Assembly: GCF_014158035.1 (NCBI RefSeq)
Contig: NZ_JACFXW010000003.1
Location: 209,850 to 273,849, forward strand
DNA: 64,000 nucleotides
Origin: Rhizobium sp. G21
GTDB lineage: Bacteria; Pseudomonadota; Alphaproteobacteria; Rhizobiales; Rhizobiaceae
Direction: 5' to 3'
Program-made: the position numbers and the translations under genes
The notes under the pieces: model-generated
Told to the model about the DNA's origin: nothing
What the model saw: the letters and a program-made list of their open reading frames with translations, nothing else
Database searches by the model: none
Shown: one piece after another, positions 26,644 through 36,572 of the stretch
How the letters are laid out: every line of letters starts with the position of its first letter
Position numbering within the stretch: the first letter of the stretch is position 1

Positions 26644-27426
26644 ATGGAATTCGAGGGCAAAAGCATCATTGTGACAGGCGGCAGTCTCGGCATGGGCCGC
26701 GCCTGCGCCGAGCGTTTCGTCAAGGGCGGCGGACAGGTGCTGATCGTATCGAACGACAGCGACTCGGTCGAGCGCGCGGTGGCCGAAATTGGCGGAACGG
26801 CGAGCGGTTTCGTGGGCGATGTCCGCAATGGCGCCGACATGGAGCGGGCTGCGGCTGCGGCGGTGTCGCGGCATGGCGGCATCGACATCCTCGCCTGCTG
26901 CGCGGGCATCCAGCGCTATGGCACGGTGGTCGATACGTCGGAAAATGTTTGGGATGACGTATTCGACATCAATCTCAAGGGCGTCTATCTCGCCTCGAAA
27001 TATGCAATTCCGGAAATGCGCAAGCGCGGCGCGGGCGCGATCGTGGCGATCTCGTCGGTTCAGTCCTATGCCTCGCAGGCCGGCGTGGCCGCCTACACCG
27101 CCAGCAAGGGTGCGATCAATGCGCTGGTGCGGGCTATGGCGCTCGACCATGCGGCCGAGAGCATCACGGTCAACGCCGTCTGTCCCGCCTCGATCGACAC
27201 GCCGATGCTGCGCTGGGCGGCCGATCTCTACAAGGGCGACATGAGCCAGGAAGAGATGATCGCGCAATGGGGCAAGGGTCACCCGATCGGCCGTGTCGGC
27301 AAACCGGAGGAAGTGGCCGAACTCGTCGCCTTCCTCGCCTCCGACAAGGCGCGGTTCATCACCGGCGCCGATTTCAAGATCGACGGCGGCGCCATGGCCA
27401 AGCTCGGCATCGTGCTGCCGGATTGA
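26644..27426 (+). CDS. Short-chain dehydrogenase/reductase
   Basis: SDR of 260 residues. TGGSLGMGRA (about 11-20), NNAG equivalent ACCAG (about 85), catalytic Ser in AISSVQSYASQ, YTASK at about 152-156, and the C-terminal FITGADFKIDGGA. All catalytic residues are present. The ATG at 26644 with GGGGAGGAG upstream is preferred over the earlier ATG at 26605, which lies in the operator. It probably oxidises a sugar to its lactone or a keto acid. Followed 38 nt later by the dehydratase. Confidence 0.9.
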   Translation: MEFEGKSIIVTGGSLGMGRACAERFVKGGGQVLIVSNDSDSVERAVAEIGGTASGFVGDVRNGADMERAAAAAVSRHGGIDILACCAGIQRYGTVVDTSENVWDDVFDINLKGVYLASKYAIPEMRKRGAGAIVAISSVQSYASQAGVAAYTASKGAINALVRAMALDHAAESITVNAVCPASIDTPMLRWAADLYKGDMSQEEMIAQWGKGHPIGRVGKPEEVAELVAFLASDKARFITGADFKIDGGAMAKLGIVLPD

Positions 27427-27464
27427 CCCCCATTTTCTTTTTGCATTGCCTGACGGAGACCAGC

Positions 27465-28712
27465 ATGAAGCGGCCCAAGATCACCGATATCCGCGCCACG
27501 ACCGTAACCGTGCCGCTCGAAGCGCCGCTCCGGCATTCGAACGGCGCCCATTGGGGTCGCTTCGTGCGCACGATCATCGAGGTCGAGACCGATATCGGCA
27601 TTGTCGGGCTCGGCGAAATGGGCGGCGGCGGCGAAAGCGCGGAAGCAGCTTTCAAGGCGCTCAAGACCTATCTCGTCGGGCACGACCCTTTCGAGCTGGA
27701 GCAGCTCCGGTTCAAGATCTGCAATCCCACCGCCAGCCTTTACAACAACCGCACCCAGATGCATGCGGCGATCGAATTCGCCTGCATCGACATTATCGGC
27801 AAGTTCCTCGGCGTGCCGGCCTATGACATTCTGGGCGGAAAGATGCGCGATGCGGTCGGCTTTGCCAGCTACCTCTTCTTCCGGTTGCCCAACAAGGATA
27901 CCGGCGAGGGCGAGATTCGCACCGCCGAACAGCTGATCGAACAAGCGTTGGAGCTCAAGCGCACGCATGGTTTTCGCGCGCACAAGCTCAAGAGCGGCGT
28001 CTTCGCGCCGGATTATGAACTCGAAGTGTTCCGGGCGCTGGCCAAGGCAGTCGGCGCCGACACCGTGCGCTACGACCCGAATGCCGCCTTTTCGGTGGAG
28101 GAGGCGATCCGCTTCGCCAAGGGCATCGAGGATCTCAACAACGACTATTACGAAGACCCGACCTGGGGCTTCAACGGCATGCGCCGGGTCCGCGAAAACA
28201 CCCATATGCCGCTTGCGACCAACACGATCGTCGTCAATTTCGAGCAGCTCTCCACCAATGTGCTGAATCCCGCCGTCGACGTCATCCTGCTTGACACCAC
28301 CTTCTGGGGCGGTATCCGCCCCTGCATCAAGGCGGCCGGCGTCTGCGAGACCTTCCAACTCGGTATCGCCGTGCACTCGTCTGGCGAACTCGGAATTCAG
28401 CTGGCCACGATGCTGCATCTCGGCGCGGTCCTTCCGAACCTCGTCTATACCGCCGATGCGCATTACCATCAGCTGGTGGACGACATTATCGTCGGTGGCC
28501 CGATGAAATATGTTGATGGCGCAATTGCAGTCCCCACTGGACCGGGTCTCGGCGTTGAGCTCGATCGCGACAAGCTCGGTAAATATTCCGATCTCTACAA
28601 GTCGCTCGGCGGTTATCTCTATGATCGCGATCCAGCCCGTCCTGGCTGGTTCTCCTACATGCCCAACACGCGCTGGGCCGATCACACCGACGGCAGGATC
28701 GTGGATTACTGA
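27465..28712 (+). CDS. Glucarate-dehydratase-like enolase-superfamily enzyme
   Basis: 415-residue acid-sugar dehydratase of the glucarate dehydratase type. HKLKSGVFAPDYE (Lys-x-Lys base), VRYDPNAAFSVEEA and YYEDPTWG (metal Asp/Glu), LATNTIVVNFEQL (Asn instead of the third Glu, as in glucarate dehydratases), and AVHSSGELGIQLA with the catalytic His. All expected residues are visible. It makes a 2-keto-3-deoxy acid, but no aldolase for such a product is found in the window. ATG at 27465; intact reading frame. Confidence 0.9.
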   Translation: MKRPKITDIRATTVTVPLEAPLRHSNGAHWGRFVRTIIEVETDIGIVGLGEMGGGGESAEAAFKALKTYLVGHDPFELEQLRFKICNPTASLYNNRTQMHAAIEFACIDIIGKFLGVPAYDILGGKMRDAVGFASYLFFRLPNKDTGEGEIRTAEQLIEQALELKRTHGFRAHKLKSGVFAPDYELEVFRALAKAVGADTVRYDPNAAFSVEEAIRFAKGIEDLNNDYYEDPTWGFNGMRRVRENTHMPLATNTIVVNFEQLSTNVLNPAVDVILLDTTFWGGIRPCIKAAGVCETFQLGIAVHSSGELGIQLATMLHLGAVLPNLVYTADAHYHQLVDDIIVGGPMKYVDGAIAVPTGPGLGVELDRDKLGKYSDLYKSLGGYLYDRDPARPGWFSYMPNTRWADHTDGRIVDY

Positions 28713-28911
28713 CACGGTGCCTAGCGGGGTGGACCGCCCAGCTTAGATCAACAGCCGGTGAAAATCGATGGGACTGTTTATCCGGTCCCTTCTCCACCTC
28801 TCGGCGAGAATATCTCCAGCAAGCCAAGGGCGGCAATTATTTCCGGCAATATGTAGCAAGGTTACCGAAGATAATGATGTCTGCCTATTCATGCAATGCT
28901 AACGTCATTGG

Positions 28912-29365
28912 ATGGTATATATTCGCAGTGAAGCATTTGTGCATACAATAACCGGCCTCTTTGGCAAGCGGGCCGATCTGTTTAGCGTAGCAGAGCGCAT
29001 CCGCGATAGGCTTGGCAGAAATCAATAATGGCATAAGAGCGATAGACCGGATGCTTTGCGTTTTGGGCTATACGGGTCATCTAGACGCCGCCATGCAACG
29101 CCAGAAGCGGGAGGTGATATTCTGACGTGGGGAGTCGGCTAAGGCCATCATGGGTGAGCTACGCCACACGGAAGGGCCGCTGCCAAGTCGGGATATCGCA
29201 AGAGTCATTCTCTCCATGAGCGGTGAAGATGCGGTGATAGGCAATACCTGTCGGCGTTGACTAAGCGGGCAAGCAAAGCCCTCCGGGAGACGAAGGCCGA
29301 AGAGCATGTTAAAGAGCGCTGTGGACGCTGAGGGGAATTTGAGTTGTGAAAGGCTGCAAGTTTAA
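28912..29365 (+). pseudogene. Decayed rhizobial conserved hypothetical gene
   Basis: A coding trace runs in shifting frames: MVYIRSEAFVHTITGLFGKRADLFSVAERIRDRL, then AEINNGIRAIDRMLCVLGYTGHLDAAMQRQKREVIF, then after an in-frame TGA (29123) RGESAKAIMGELRHTEGPLPSRDIARVILSMSGEDA, then DRQYLSALTKRASKALRETKAEEHV and SAVDAEGNLS. At least three indels and one stop are needed to join these. The order and HTH-like middle part (LRHTEGPLPSRDIARVIL) resemble a widespread rhizobial protein of unknown function; this comparison is from memory and unsearched. The damage is denser than elsewhere, so real decay is likely. It overlaps the end of the YegP-like gene. Confidence 0.5.
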
Positions 29366-29565
29366 GTTTTCGCATCCTGCGTCACCCATACAGGCGAATT
29401 CTCAGAGCCTTTAACTAGCTCAATTCCATGCTCGCAGTCTGATTTTGAATTATAGCCTTCGCCGCCATCGGCAATAATTTTCGTGTTCGACGCTTGGTAT
29501 TTCCAGCGGTATTCGCCGGCGGTGTCTTTGTAGATTAAGAATGACGGATAAGGACGGTCTGCCAT
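29362..29565 (-). CDS. YegP/DUF1508 family small protein
   Basis: 67-residue protein MADRPYPSFLIYKD..., one copy of the DUF1508 fold: FLIYKDTAGEYRWKYQASNTKIIADGGEGYNSKSDCEHGIELVKG. The motif order and length match single-repeat YegP proteins, which are common in rhizobia and of unknown role. The ATG at 29565 is chosen; the longer frame to 29778 adds no family sequence. About 240 nt upstream are without recognisable genes. Confidence 0.85.
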   Translation of the reverse strand: MADRPYPSFLIYKDTAGEYRWKYQASNTKIIADGGEGYNSKSDCEHGIELVKGSENSPVWVTQDAKT

Positions 29566-29802
29566 GGTTCTGCCCCCATTAAAGGGTCGGTGCATTTCCT
29601 CGCACTGTAGATAATGCACCCTGTTCGCTAGAATACTAGCCCATACGCGCGAAGGGGTGGAACTCCGCCTTGAGGCTGCGGTATCCGCCGCCGGCGAAGG
29701 AGAGATAATACCGAACGTTGCCAGTACCTCTCCACGAGCGACTAACGGGATGTTCAAGAGCCGCTCCGAGAAGCGCAAATCAACAGGGTTGAACGCCGCA
29801 GC

Positions 29803-31357
29803 TCAGCTTTCGGGCTCGGCTCCACCCGCCGCCTTGCCCTTTTCGATATAGCCATCCAGCAGATCCGCGATCTCGTCGGCGCGCTCGATCGGGGTGTAAT
29901 CTTTAAGCGTACGCTTCCAGATTTCGTTGGCCCGCTGTGTTGCCGTCTTCGAGCCGGACTCGGTCCAGGTGCCGAAGTTGGAAAGGTCGGCCACAAGCGG
30001 CTGATAGAACGCGGTTCGATACCGTTCCATGGTGTGGGGGTCGCGAAGAAATGGCCGCCCGGCTGTACGTCCTTGATCGCTTCGAAGCCGATTTCCGCCT
30101 CGTTGCCCGAAGTCGGCTGGAATAGCTCGGCGAATGTCTGCAGGGCCTCCAGATCGGTGATCAGCTTCTCATACGAGACCGACAACCCACCTTCCAGCCA
30201 ACCTGCCGCGTGAATGCACAGCGTCGCGCCGCCGAGGATCGATCCCCAGAGCGCAAATTGGCTCTCGTGCGCGGCTTGCGCATCCGAAACATTGGACGCG
30301 GAGCCGCCGCCGCTGCGCCATGGCAAGCCAAGATACCTGGCGAGCTGGCCTGCGCCGAGATCGCCTTGACATGCTCCGGGGTTCCGAACGCCGGAGCGCC
30401 GGATTTCATATCGACATTCGATGAGAAGCTGCCGTAGACGATAGGGGCGCCGGTTCGGCTCAACTGCGCAAGCGTGATCCCGGCAAGCGCTTCTGCATGT
30501 TGCAGCGTCAACGCGCCGGCAACGGTGACCGGGGCCATTGCGCCCGCGAGGCAGAACGGGGTTATGACCGACACCTGTCCGTGGCGGGCGAAATCGATGA
30601 TCCCACGGCCCATGGGGATGTCGATCTGGCGCGGCGAATTCGTGTTGATCACAGTGTAGGTGTACGGTTCGGACAAGAAGGTCGACTGATCCACGCCGCG
30701 CGCCAGCGCGATCATTTCGAAAGACTGTTCGACCTGCGGCGTGCCGCGGGCAAAGACGAAGGGGAGCTTGTCCGATAAAACGAGCTGGGTCCGGGTCACG
30801 GCATAGTGTCTGAACTTGAGTTCGACATCCTGCGCTTCGATATAGGGACCCTGTGCGTGCAGGACGTCAAAGCTCTGGTTGATCTTCGCGATTTCTTCGT
30901 AGGCCGCCAGAGTGCCTGGCCTGCGTCCACGGTCGATATCCGTCACATTCGGTGCGCCGCAGCCGGCGATGAAGATGGCGCTTCCCAACTCGAAAAGAAC
31001 GTCGCGCGACGCGTGACCGCCCTTGCCGGTGAAGGATCTGGGTGCCGCGGCGAGGGCGGCTTCAACAATATCCCGACCTATCCGGACCATTTGGGTGTCG
31101 TGGTCCACGATCGCGCCGCCCGTCTCGAAAATCTTGCGTGCTTCGGGCAACAGGACCTTGATACCCAGCTCTTCAAGGACGCGAAGCGATGTCTGATGGA
31201 TCGCCGCGATCTCGTCCGCGGAAAAGACGGTCTGCGGCTGAAAAGTGTTTGTGAGATGGCTATAATCGACGGTTCGTTCCGTCGTCCGGGTAACATCGCC
31301 GCCGGATCGTCCGCGCTTGCGCTCCCGCCGGCCGTTGACGTCAGTTCTCTCAGCCAT
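29803..31357 (-). CDS. Trimethylamine-methyltransferase-family (MttB-like) protein, two frameshifts
   Basis: MttB-superfamily methyltransferase that moves a methyl group from a quaternary or tertiary amine to a corrinoid protein. Segments in three frames: VFSADEIAAIHQTSLRVLEELGIKVL to PAFGTPEHVKAISAQ; then LARYLGLPWRSGGGSASNVSDAQAAHESQFALWGSILGGATLCIHAAGWLEGGLSVSYEKLITD to GGHFFATP; then HTMERYRTAFYQPLVADLSNF to the stop. Breaks lie at short runs 30349-30350 and 30036-30040; one base each repairs them to about 518 residues. No in-frame amber codon suggests pyrrolysine, so this is the non-Pyl group (glycine betaine or similar). No corrinoid protein gene is seen nearby. AAGGAGATAG precedes the ATG. 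Confidence 0.85.
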
Positions 31358-31405
31358 GGTCTATCTCCTTATTCCATACCCGTTGGGACGTCGAAGCCCG
31401 TATTT

Positions 31406-31750
31406 TCAAATTGTCGCAACGCAGTCTTCGCCAGAGCGCGTCGCGGCTCTCGCCGGAAAAGCGGCGACGGCGCTCTGGGCGACACAGGCGGTGCGGGTGT
31501 CGCGCATCTTGCCAAGGCCTCGCTGCGCCGTCCCGCGCAGGTTCTCGCTCCCGATCGATCCTCCGACGATACGGCAGCCGGCGCTTGCATAGAGCATGTC
31601 TGTCGGGCCGATGCTGCTCTTGCCGTCGCCGCTTTCGCCGCTCAGGCCAAGGACCTCGCCGCGCCGGAGGTCCAGATCGACGCTGTCGACGAGGCAGCCG
31701 CCCGGAACCGTTTCGACACGCAAGCCTCGGATCTTGAGAATCTCGTCCAT
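31406..31750 (-). pseudogene. Truncated oligopeptide-type ABC ATPase
   Basis: 114 codons resembling the N-terminus of DppD/OppD: ILKIRGLRVET...SVDLDLRRGEVLGLSGESGDGKS (Walker A with Asp for Gly/Ser), then YASAGCRIVGGSI and MRDTRTACVAQSAVAAF. It stops before the signature and Walker B motifs, so it cannot be a working ATPase. The next gene (MttB-like) begins 48 nt on. Probably a deletion remnant. Confidence 0.6.
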
Positions 31751-31774
31751 ATCAAAGCTCCGCAGAAGCGCCGG

Positions 31775-32113
31775 TCACGCGGTGTGGCCGTTGGGAGCGA
31801 CGACGAGGTGGTAATCGCCCAGGATTGCCGTTTTCGTCATACTCGACGAGCACCTTCATGATGGTCAGTGACATCAAGGCCGGGACAGAGTCGTTGTCGA
31901 TGGCGTGGTCGAAGCAATCCGATGCGGCTCCGCCTTCGAGACCAAGGCGCGTTGCGCCGCCTTTTTGCGTTCTTCGGCGTAGTCCTTGCCGCTCATCATG
32001 GGGGTGGAGAAGGCCGCGGCCGCCTCTGTGGCGCAGTTGTATTTCTGAATGTCACGGCGCGTCGCCGCCGGAAGCGAGTTCGAGAAACCAGCCGTTACGA
32101 CGCCGCCACTCAT
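31775..32113 (-). CDS. Unrecognised small protein, frameshifted
   Basis: A coding trace of about 112 residues begins at ATG 32113 with AGGGA upstream: MSGGVVTAGFSNSLPAATRR, QKYNCATEAAAAFSTPMMSGKDYAEERKKAAQRALVSKAEPHRI. It then continues after a break at about 31916 as CFDHAIDNDSVPALMSLTIMKVLVEYDENGNPG, and after a break at 31818-31820 as DYHLVVAPNGHTA. The smooth continuation across both breaks argues that this is a real gene. I do not recognise the family. It precedes the ABC ATPase remnant and MttB-like gene in the same direction. Confidence 0.45.
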
Positions 32114-32474
32114 CACTTTTTCCCTGAGCGAGAAGCCAAAATTTAGCCGTCGCGCCGGCCTCGGTCGGCATGTGGTCAAGCGCGATGTCTGTTCGATCTG
32201 GCGCAAGGACATTTGTCTGATGCGCATGTTACTCAGCTTGTCTTTTTACGAAGACATAGCTTTTCCGTTCACAAGTGTCCATTAAATTTTGCCGGGTTTC
32301 GCCAAGGAAAGCCCTCAATCCGTTCAACGGGTCTTAACGTGAATATTCCCGGGAAATTAGTCATGGCGAGGCTCTGCGAGCGCCGTCGCCTGAATTGTTT
32401 CATTAAGATCTTGTCGCGGTTGAATTATTCCGGCGATATCCGCTAAACAGAGATGGACCTGAAGGAGAGACGGA
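32114..32474. other. Divergent intergenic region before the TetR gene
   Basis: 361 nt with no supported gene. It contains the palindrome TTCCCGGGAA (32346-32355) in an AT-rich setting, a possible operator for the adjacent TetR-type regulator. No clear promoter or terminator could be assigned. Confidence 0.4.
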
Positions 32475-33162
32475 ATGCCGATTCAGCAGATTGATGTCTC
32501 CGGCGAAGCGGCAGGCGCCGATTCGGAAAACAACGAGCGAGCTCAAACTCTCACGAGATCTGACTGGTTGGCTCTTGCCCTGGACACCTTGGTTGCGGAA
32601 GGCATTGATCGCGTAAAGATCCTGATCATGGCGAAAAAGCTCGGGGTCGCCCGCTCGAGTTTTTACTGGCACTTTCAGAGTACGGACGAACTCCATAAGG
32701 CCATGTTGGACGAATGGCTGCAGAAGAACACCGGTCCGATCATGGAGCGGGCCATGCGTCCTGCGCCCGACATTGTCCACGCCGTTAGCTCTGTTTTCGA
32801 GTGCTGGGTGGACGAGCACCTTTTCGATCCAAAGTTGGACGTCGCCGTTCGGTTGTGGGGCGAAGATCCAGTGTCGTTCGCGAGGTTGTCGAGCAGGCGG
32901 ATACGATGCGCGTCGATGCGCTGAAAAAATGTTCCTGCGCTATAATTACCCCGATACGGAAGCGCTCGTGCGCGCCAGAGTCATCTATTTCACGCAGATC
33001 GGGCAGTACACGCTCGACACTTTCGACGCCCCCAATATTCGATTTTCTTACGGGGCCGAGTACCTCTACGCCTTTACGGGCAAGATGCCCGACGCGAGGC
33101 AGATCGCGGAACTGTATGCCAAGATCAAGCTGTTTTATCCCGATTTTCAGCCTGTGAAATGA
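32475..33162 (+). CDS. TetR-family regulator, two frameshifts
   Basis: About 229 residues once repaired. N-terminal HTH at about 35-85 (ALDTLVAEGIDRVKILIMAKKLGVARSSFYWHFQSTDELHKAML), then a helical ligand domain. The frame breaks at CC 32868-32869 (one more C gives ...EDPSVVREVVEQADTMRVDALKK) and again at six A (32924-32929; seven give KKMFLRYNYPDTEALVRARVIYFTQIGQYTLDTF). Both breaks are homopolymer-type. It sits between the MttB-like group and the dimethylglycine-dehydrogenase-like gene and probably controls one or both. Confidence 0.82.
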
Positions 33163-33363
33163 GGCGCCAAGCCGTCTCTGTCCACAAATGCGAGACGTGG
33201 ACGTTCTATGGTGATCAAGTGAAATCAATAACATAGAATGGTGGTGCATTGTCACGTGGATGCCAGTGACGGCCACTCGGCGGAGCGATTCGATCTTTTC
33301 TGATTACTGTATGGACACATGTGTACCTTCATGGCACTCTGGAGAAAATTCTGGAGGCTTCCC

Positions 33364-35774
33364 ATGAAGAGTGTTTATCGTGTCGTGATCGTCGGTGGTG
33401 GCGTGGTCGGCGCCTCCGTTGCGTATCACCTTGCAAAATTCGGCTGGACGGACATCGCTCTGATCGAGCGTGACGTTCTGACGGCCGGGTCGAGCTGGCA
33501 TGCCGCCGGGGGCTTTCACGCACTCAACCCCGATCCGAACATCGCGGCCCTTCAGGCCTACACGATCGATCTCCTGACCGAAGTGGGTGAGGAGTCCGGC
33601 ATCGATATCGGGATGCACATGACCGGCGGCATTTCGTTCGCCACCGATCCCGCGCGCTGGGAGTGGCTGAAGGCGTCCTACCGGACGTTTCAATCTCTGG
33701 GGATCAACGACGTCGAGCTGATCGGTCCCGATGAAATCAAGGCGCGTTGCCCGATCCTCAGCACGCATGACATTATCGGCGGTCTCTGGAGCGACCGCGA
33801 GGGACATATCGATCCTTCGGCCGTTGTTCACGCCTATGCGCGGGCAGCCAAGAAGCGTGGCGCCGATATCATCGAACACACGAAGGTCGAGGATCTCAGG
33901 CAGCGTCCGGACGGAACCTGGGATGTCGTCACCGACAAGGGCGTCGTCCATGCGGAGCACGTCGTCAATGCGGGCGGTCTTTGGGCGAAGAAGCTCGGCC
34001 AGATGGTGGGTGTGGATCTGCCCGTCACGCCCATGGAGCACCATTACCTGGTGACGGAGGCCATTCCCGAGCTTCTGGCGATGAAAGGCGAACTGCCGAC
34101 CATCGTGGATCTGGAAGGTTTCACCTACTCACGACAGGAACAGAAGGGGCTTCTGCTCGGCATCTACGAGCGGGACTACAAGCACTGGCATATGGAGGGC
34201 GCTCCCTGGGATTACGGCATCGAACTCATTCAGGAAGACATCGGTCGTATCGAAAACGAGCTCGCACTCGGCTTCCAGCGCTTCCCGTGCCTGGAGACCA
34301 CCGGCATCAAGCGTTGGGTCAACGGCGCCTTCACCTTCTCCCCGGACGGCAACCCGCTCGTCGGGCCGCTGCGCGGCGTTCGCAACTACTGGGTCGCCTG
34401 CGGCGTCATGGCCGGTTTCCTTCAGGGCGGCGGCGTCGGCAAGTCGCTTGCCGAATGGATGATCCACGGCGAACCTGAGGCTGACATCTTCGGGATGGAC
34501 ATCGCCCGCTACGGCGCATTTGCCTCCAACCGGGAATATATCCGACAGACGACCGGTCAGTTCTATTCCCGCCGTTTCGTGATGAGCTACCCCAACGAGC
34601 CTCTGCCGGCGGGCCGGGTTCTCAAGCGCCCGGCGGCCTATGAGGCGATGACGCGCGCCGGGTGCCGCTGGGGGCGCGTTGGGGGCTCGAGCAGCCGCTC
34701 TACTTTGCGCCGACGGACTTCGAGGAAAAGCCGACGCTGCGACGCTCCAACGCGTTCGAATTCATCGGCGCAGAAGCGCGTGCTGCCCGCGAGGGAGCCG
34801 CTCTTCTCGATACGACCGCATTTTCTCGTTACGAAGTGAGCGGGCCGGGCGCCGAGGCATGGCTGGACTGGCTGCTTGCGTCGAAGCTGCCGAAGTCAGG
34901 CCGCGCAGCTCTCGCACCCATGCTGGCCGAGAACGGCAAGCTCAAGGGCGACCTGTCGGTCCTCAACTGGGGCGATGGCGTCTGGTGGATCATGGGATCC
35001 TACTATCTGCGCGAATGGCATATGCGATGGTTCGCCGACCACATGCGCGACAATGTCGACGTCCGTGACATCTCAGACAGCGTGACCGGCTTTGCTATCT
35101 TCGGACCAAAGTCTCGCGACATCCTGCAGAAGCTCACGCATCAGGATGTCTCCAAGGCGGCAATGCCCTTCATGGCCTGCCAGACAATCGATGTCGGCCT
35201 GATCCGCGCCAAGGTCGCGCGGTTGTCCATCACCGGCGAGCTGGGTTACGAGATCAATTGCGGCGCGCTTGAGCAATCGACGCTGCGGGAAATCCTTCTG
35301 GAGGCCGGTGCGGAGTTCGGAATTCGCGAGGTCGGCTTCAACGCAGTCCTGTCGATGCGCCTCGAAAAGAGCTTTGGCGTCTGGTCGGCTGAATTCACCC
35401 AGGCCTATACGCCCGGAGAGACGGGCATGGATCGCTTCATCGCCTGGGACAAGGCCGACTTCGTCGGTCGTAAGCGGGCGCTTGCCGAGCGAAGCCAGCC
35501 GTCCGCGAAAGTTCTTGCGACCATCGAAGTGGATGCGGGCGACACCGATGCGTCGGGCTACGAGCCGGTCTGGAAGGACGGCAATCTCATCGGCTACGTC
35601 ACATCCGGCGGCTACGGCCACACCATCGGGAGAAGTCTCGCCATGGCGATGATCGATCGCGAGCAGGCCACAGCCGGCAATGAGCTGACAGTTCACCTTG
35701 TCGGCGACGAATGCAGGGCTGTTGTCATCGACGCCTCGCCTTATGACCCGACAGGCAAGGCCATGCGCGCCTGA
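33364..35774 (+). CDS. Dimethylglycine/sarcosine dehydrogenase-like FAD-GcvT fusion (frameshifted in this sequence)
   Basis: About 804 residues once repaired. FAD domain: VIVGGGVVGASVAYHLAKFGW at the N-terminus and GSSWHAAGGFH, whose His is the usual covalent flavin attachment site. The C-terminal half is a GcvT-like tetrahydrofolate-binding domain (ARWGLEQPLYF, EGAALLDTTAFSRYEVSGPGAEAWLDWLLASKLP, GELGYEIN, ...TPGETGMDRFIAWDKADFVGRKRAL). It demethylates N-methylated glycine, passing C1 to tetrahydrofolate. The break is at GGG 34660-34662; one more G joins the two halves. The start ATG at 33364 has TGGAGG. It is followed by a soxB remnant, consistent with a glycine-betaine breakdown module. 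Confidence 0.88.
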
Positions 35775-35847
35775 TTATCGGCGCCGGCGGGGCTCATCAC
35801 GGCCGCCGGGGATCTCTCGCCCCGCTCGATCGGAGAAAGTCCAAGGC

Positions 35848-35913
35848 ATGACCCGACATTATTCCGCTTTGACCTTGCTCAAGGAAGGACTGAACAACCA
35901 GCAAGGCTGGGAT
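35848..35913 (+). pseudogene. soxB: Sarcosine oxidase beta subunit, first 22 codons only
   Basis: ATG at 35848 opens MTRHYSALTLLKEGLNNQQGWD, closely resembling the conserved N-terminus of SoxB (sarcosine oxidase beta). Similarity stops abruptly at 35913, where an istB fragment begins. The rest of soxB is absent from the window. This is read as a gene cut by an IS21-type insertion followed by deletion. Confidence 0.65.
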
Positions 35914-35914
35914 T

Positions 35915-36190
35915 GCCGACTACCTGACCCGGCTCGACTTTATCGTTCTCGGCGAACTCGGCTATCTGCCGTTTGCCCAGGCTGGAGGTCAGTTGCTGTT
36001 CCATCTGATCAGCAGGCTGTATGCGCGCACCTCGATCATCGTCGCCACGAACCTCGCCTTCGGAGAATGGCCGACGGTGTTCGGCGACGCCAAGATGACG
36101 ACCGCGCTCCTCGACCGTATGACCCATCACTGCGAAATCGTCGAAACCGGCAATGAGTCCTGGCGCTTCAAGAACCGCTCTCAAAGCTAA
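35915..36190 (+). pseudogene. istB: IS21-family helper ATPase IstB, C-terminal fragment
   Basis: In-frame ADYLTRLDFIVLGELGYLPFAQAGGQLLFHLISRLYARTSIIVATNLAFGEWPTVFGDAKMTTALLDRMTHHCEIVETGNESWRFKNR is the C-terminal third of IstB, with Walker B changed from the usual LDELGY to LGELGY. The Walker A half and istA are missing. A terminal-repeat-like sequence follows at 36282-36308. Not mobile on its own. Confidence 0.85.
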
Positions 36191-36281
36191 AGCCGAACAC
36201 GATCATCACCCGCATTTGGCCCGCCCTCTGCAATCCCGGCCAGCGCCGGGCAGGCCAAGTGCTGATCCACGCAGGCGGGGA

Positions 36282-36308
36282 GGGGGCAATATTGGATGCC
36301 GATTGACA
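36282..36308. mobile_element. Probable right end of the truncated IS21-type element
   Basis: Sequence ending ATTGGATGCCGATTGACA about 90 nt after the istB stop; on the other strand it starts TGTCAATCGGCATCC, like the terminal inverted repeats of rhizobial IS21-family elements. The matching left end is not in the window. The rest, to 36572 (264 nt), holds no feature I can support. Confidence 0.5.
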
Positions 36309-36572
36309 AACGAGGCCGAGCTTCACCGAGAACCTGCTCCCAGAGCGTTGCGCTGCTCTTTCGCTGCAAGGATGCGGCGAACACGCTGCTGGAGCCGGGG
36401 CGAGCTTTTCGACAGGGCGTTTTGCGCCACTATAGGATATGAGGTTCAAGATCATTGATGATTGCTACTTGAAAATGAATCATGGCGACGCCATGTGTGT
36501 GATAGTTGCGGCTCGTCTTGAGGGCGCTGCATTTGAGGATTTAGACTCCTTGCCCCAACAAAGGAGGACGTC

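Noticed and set aside
27279..28715. 478-codon minus-strand frame
   Set aside because: Covers the glucarate-dehydratase-like gene, whose catalytic residues are all visible on the plus strand.
29803..31357. Pyrrolysine (amber) codon in the MttB-like gene
   Set aside because: No in-frame TAG lies within conserved sequence; the interruptions are one-base shifts at short runs, so a Pyl-type MttB is not supported.
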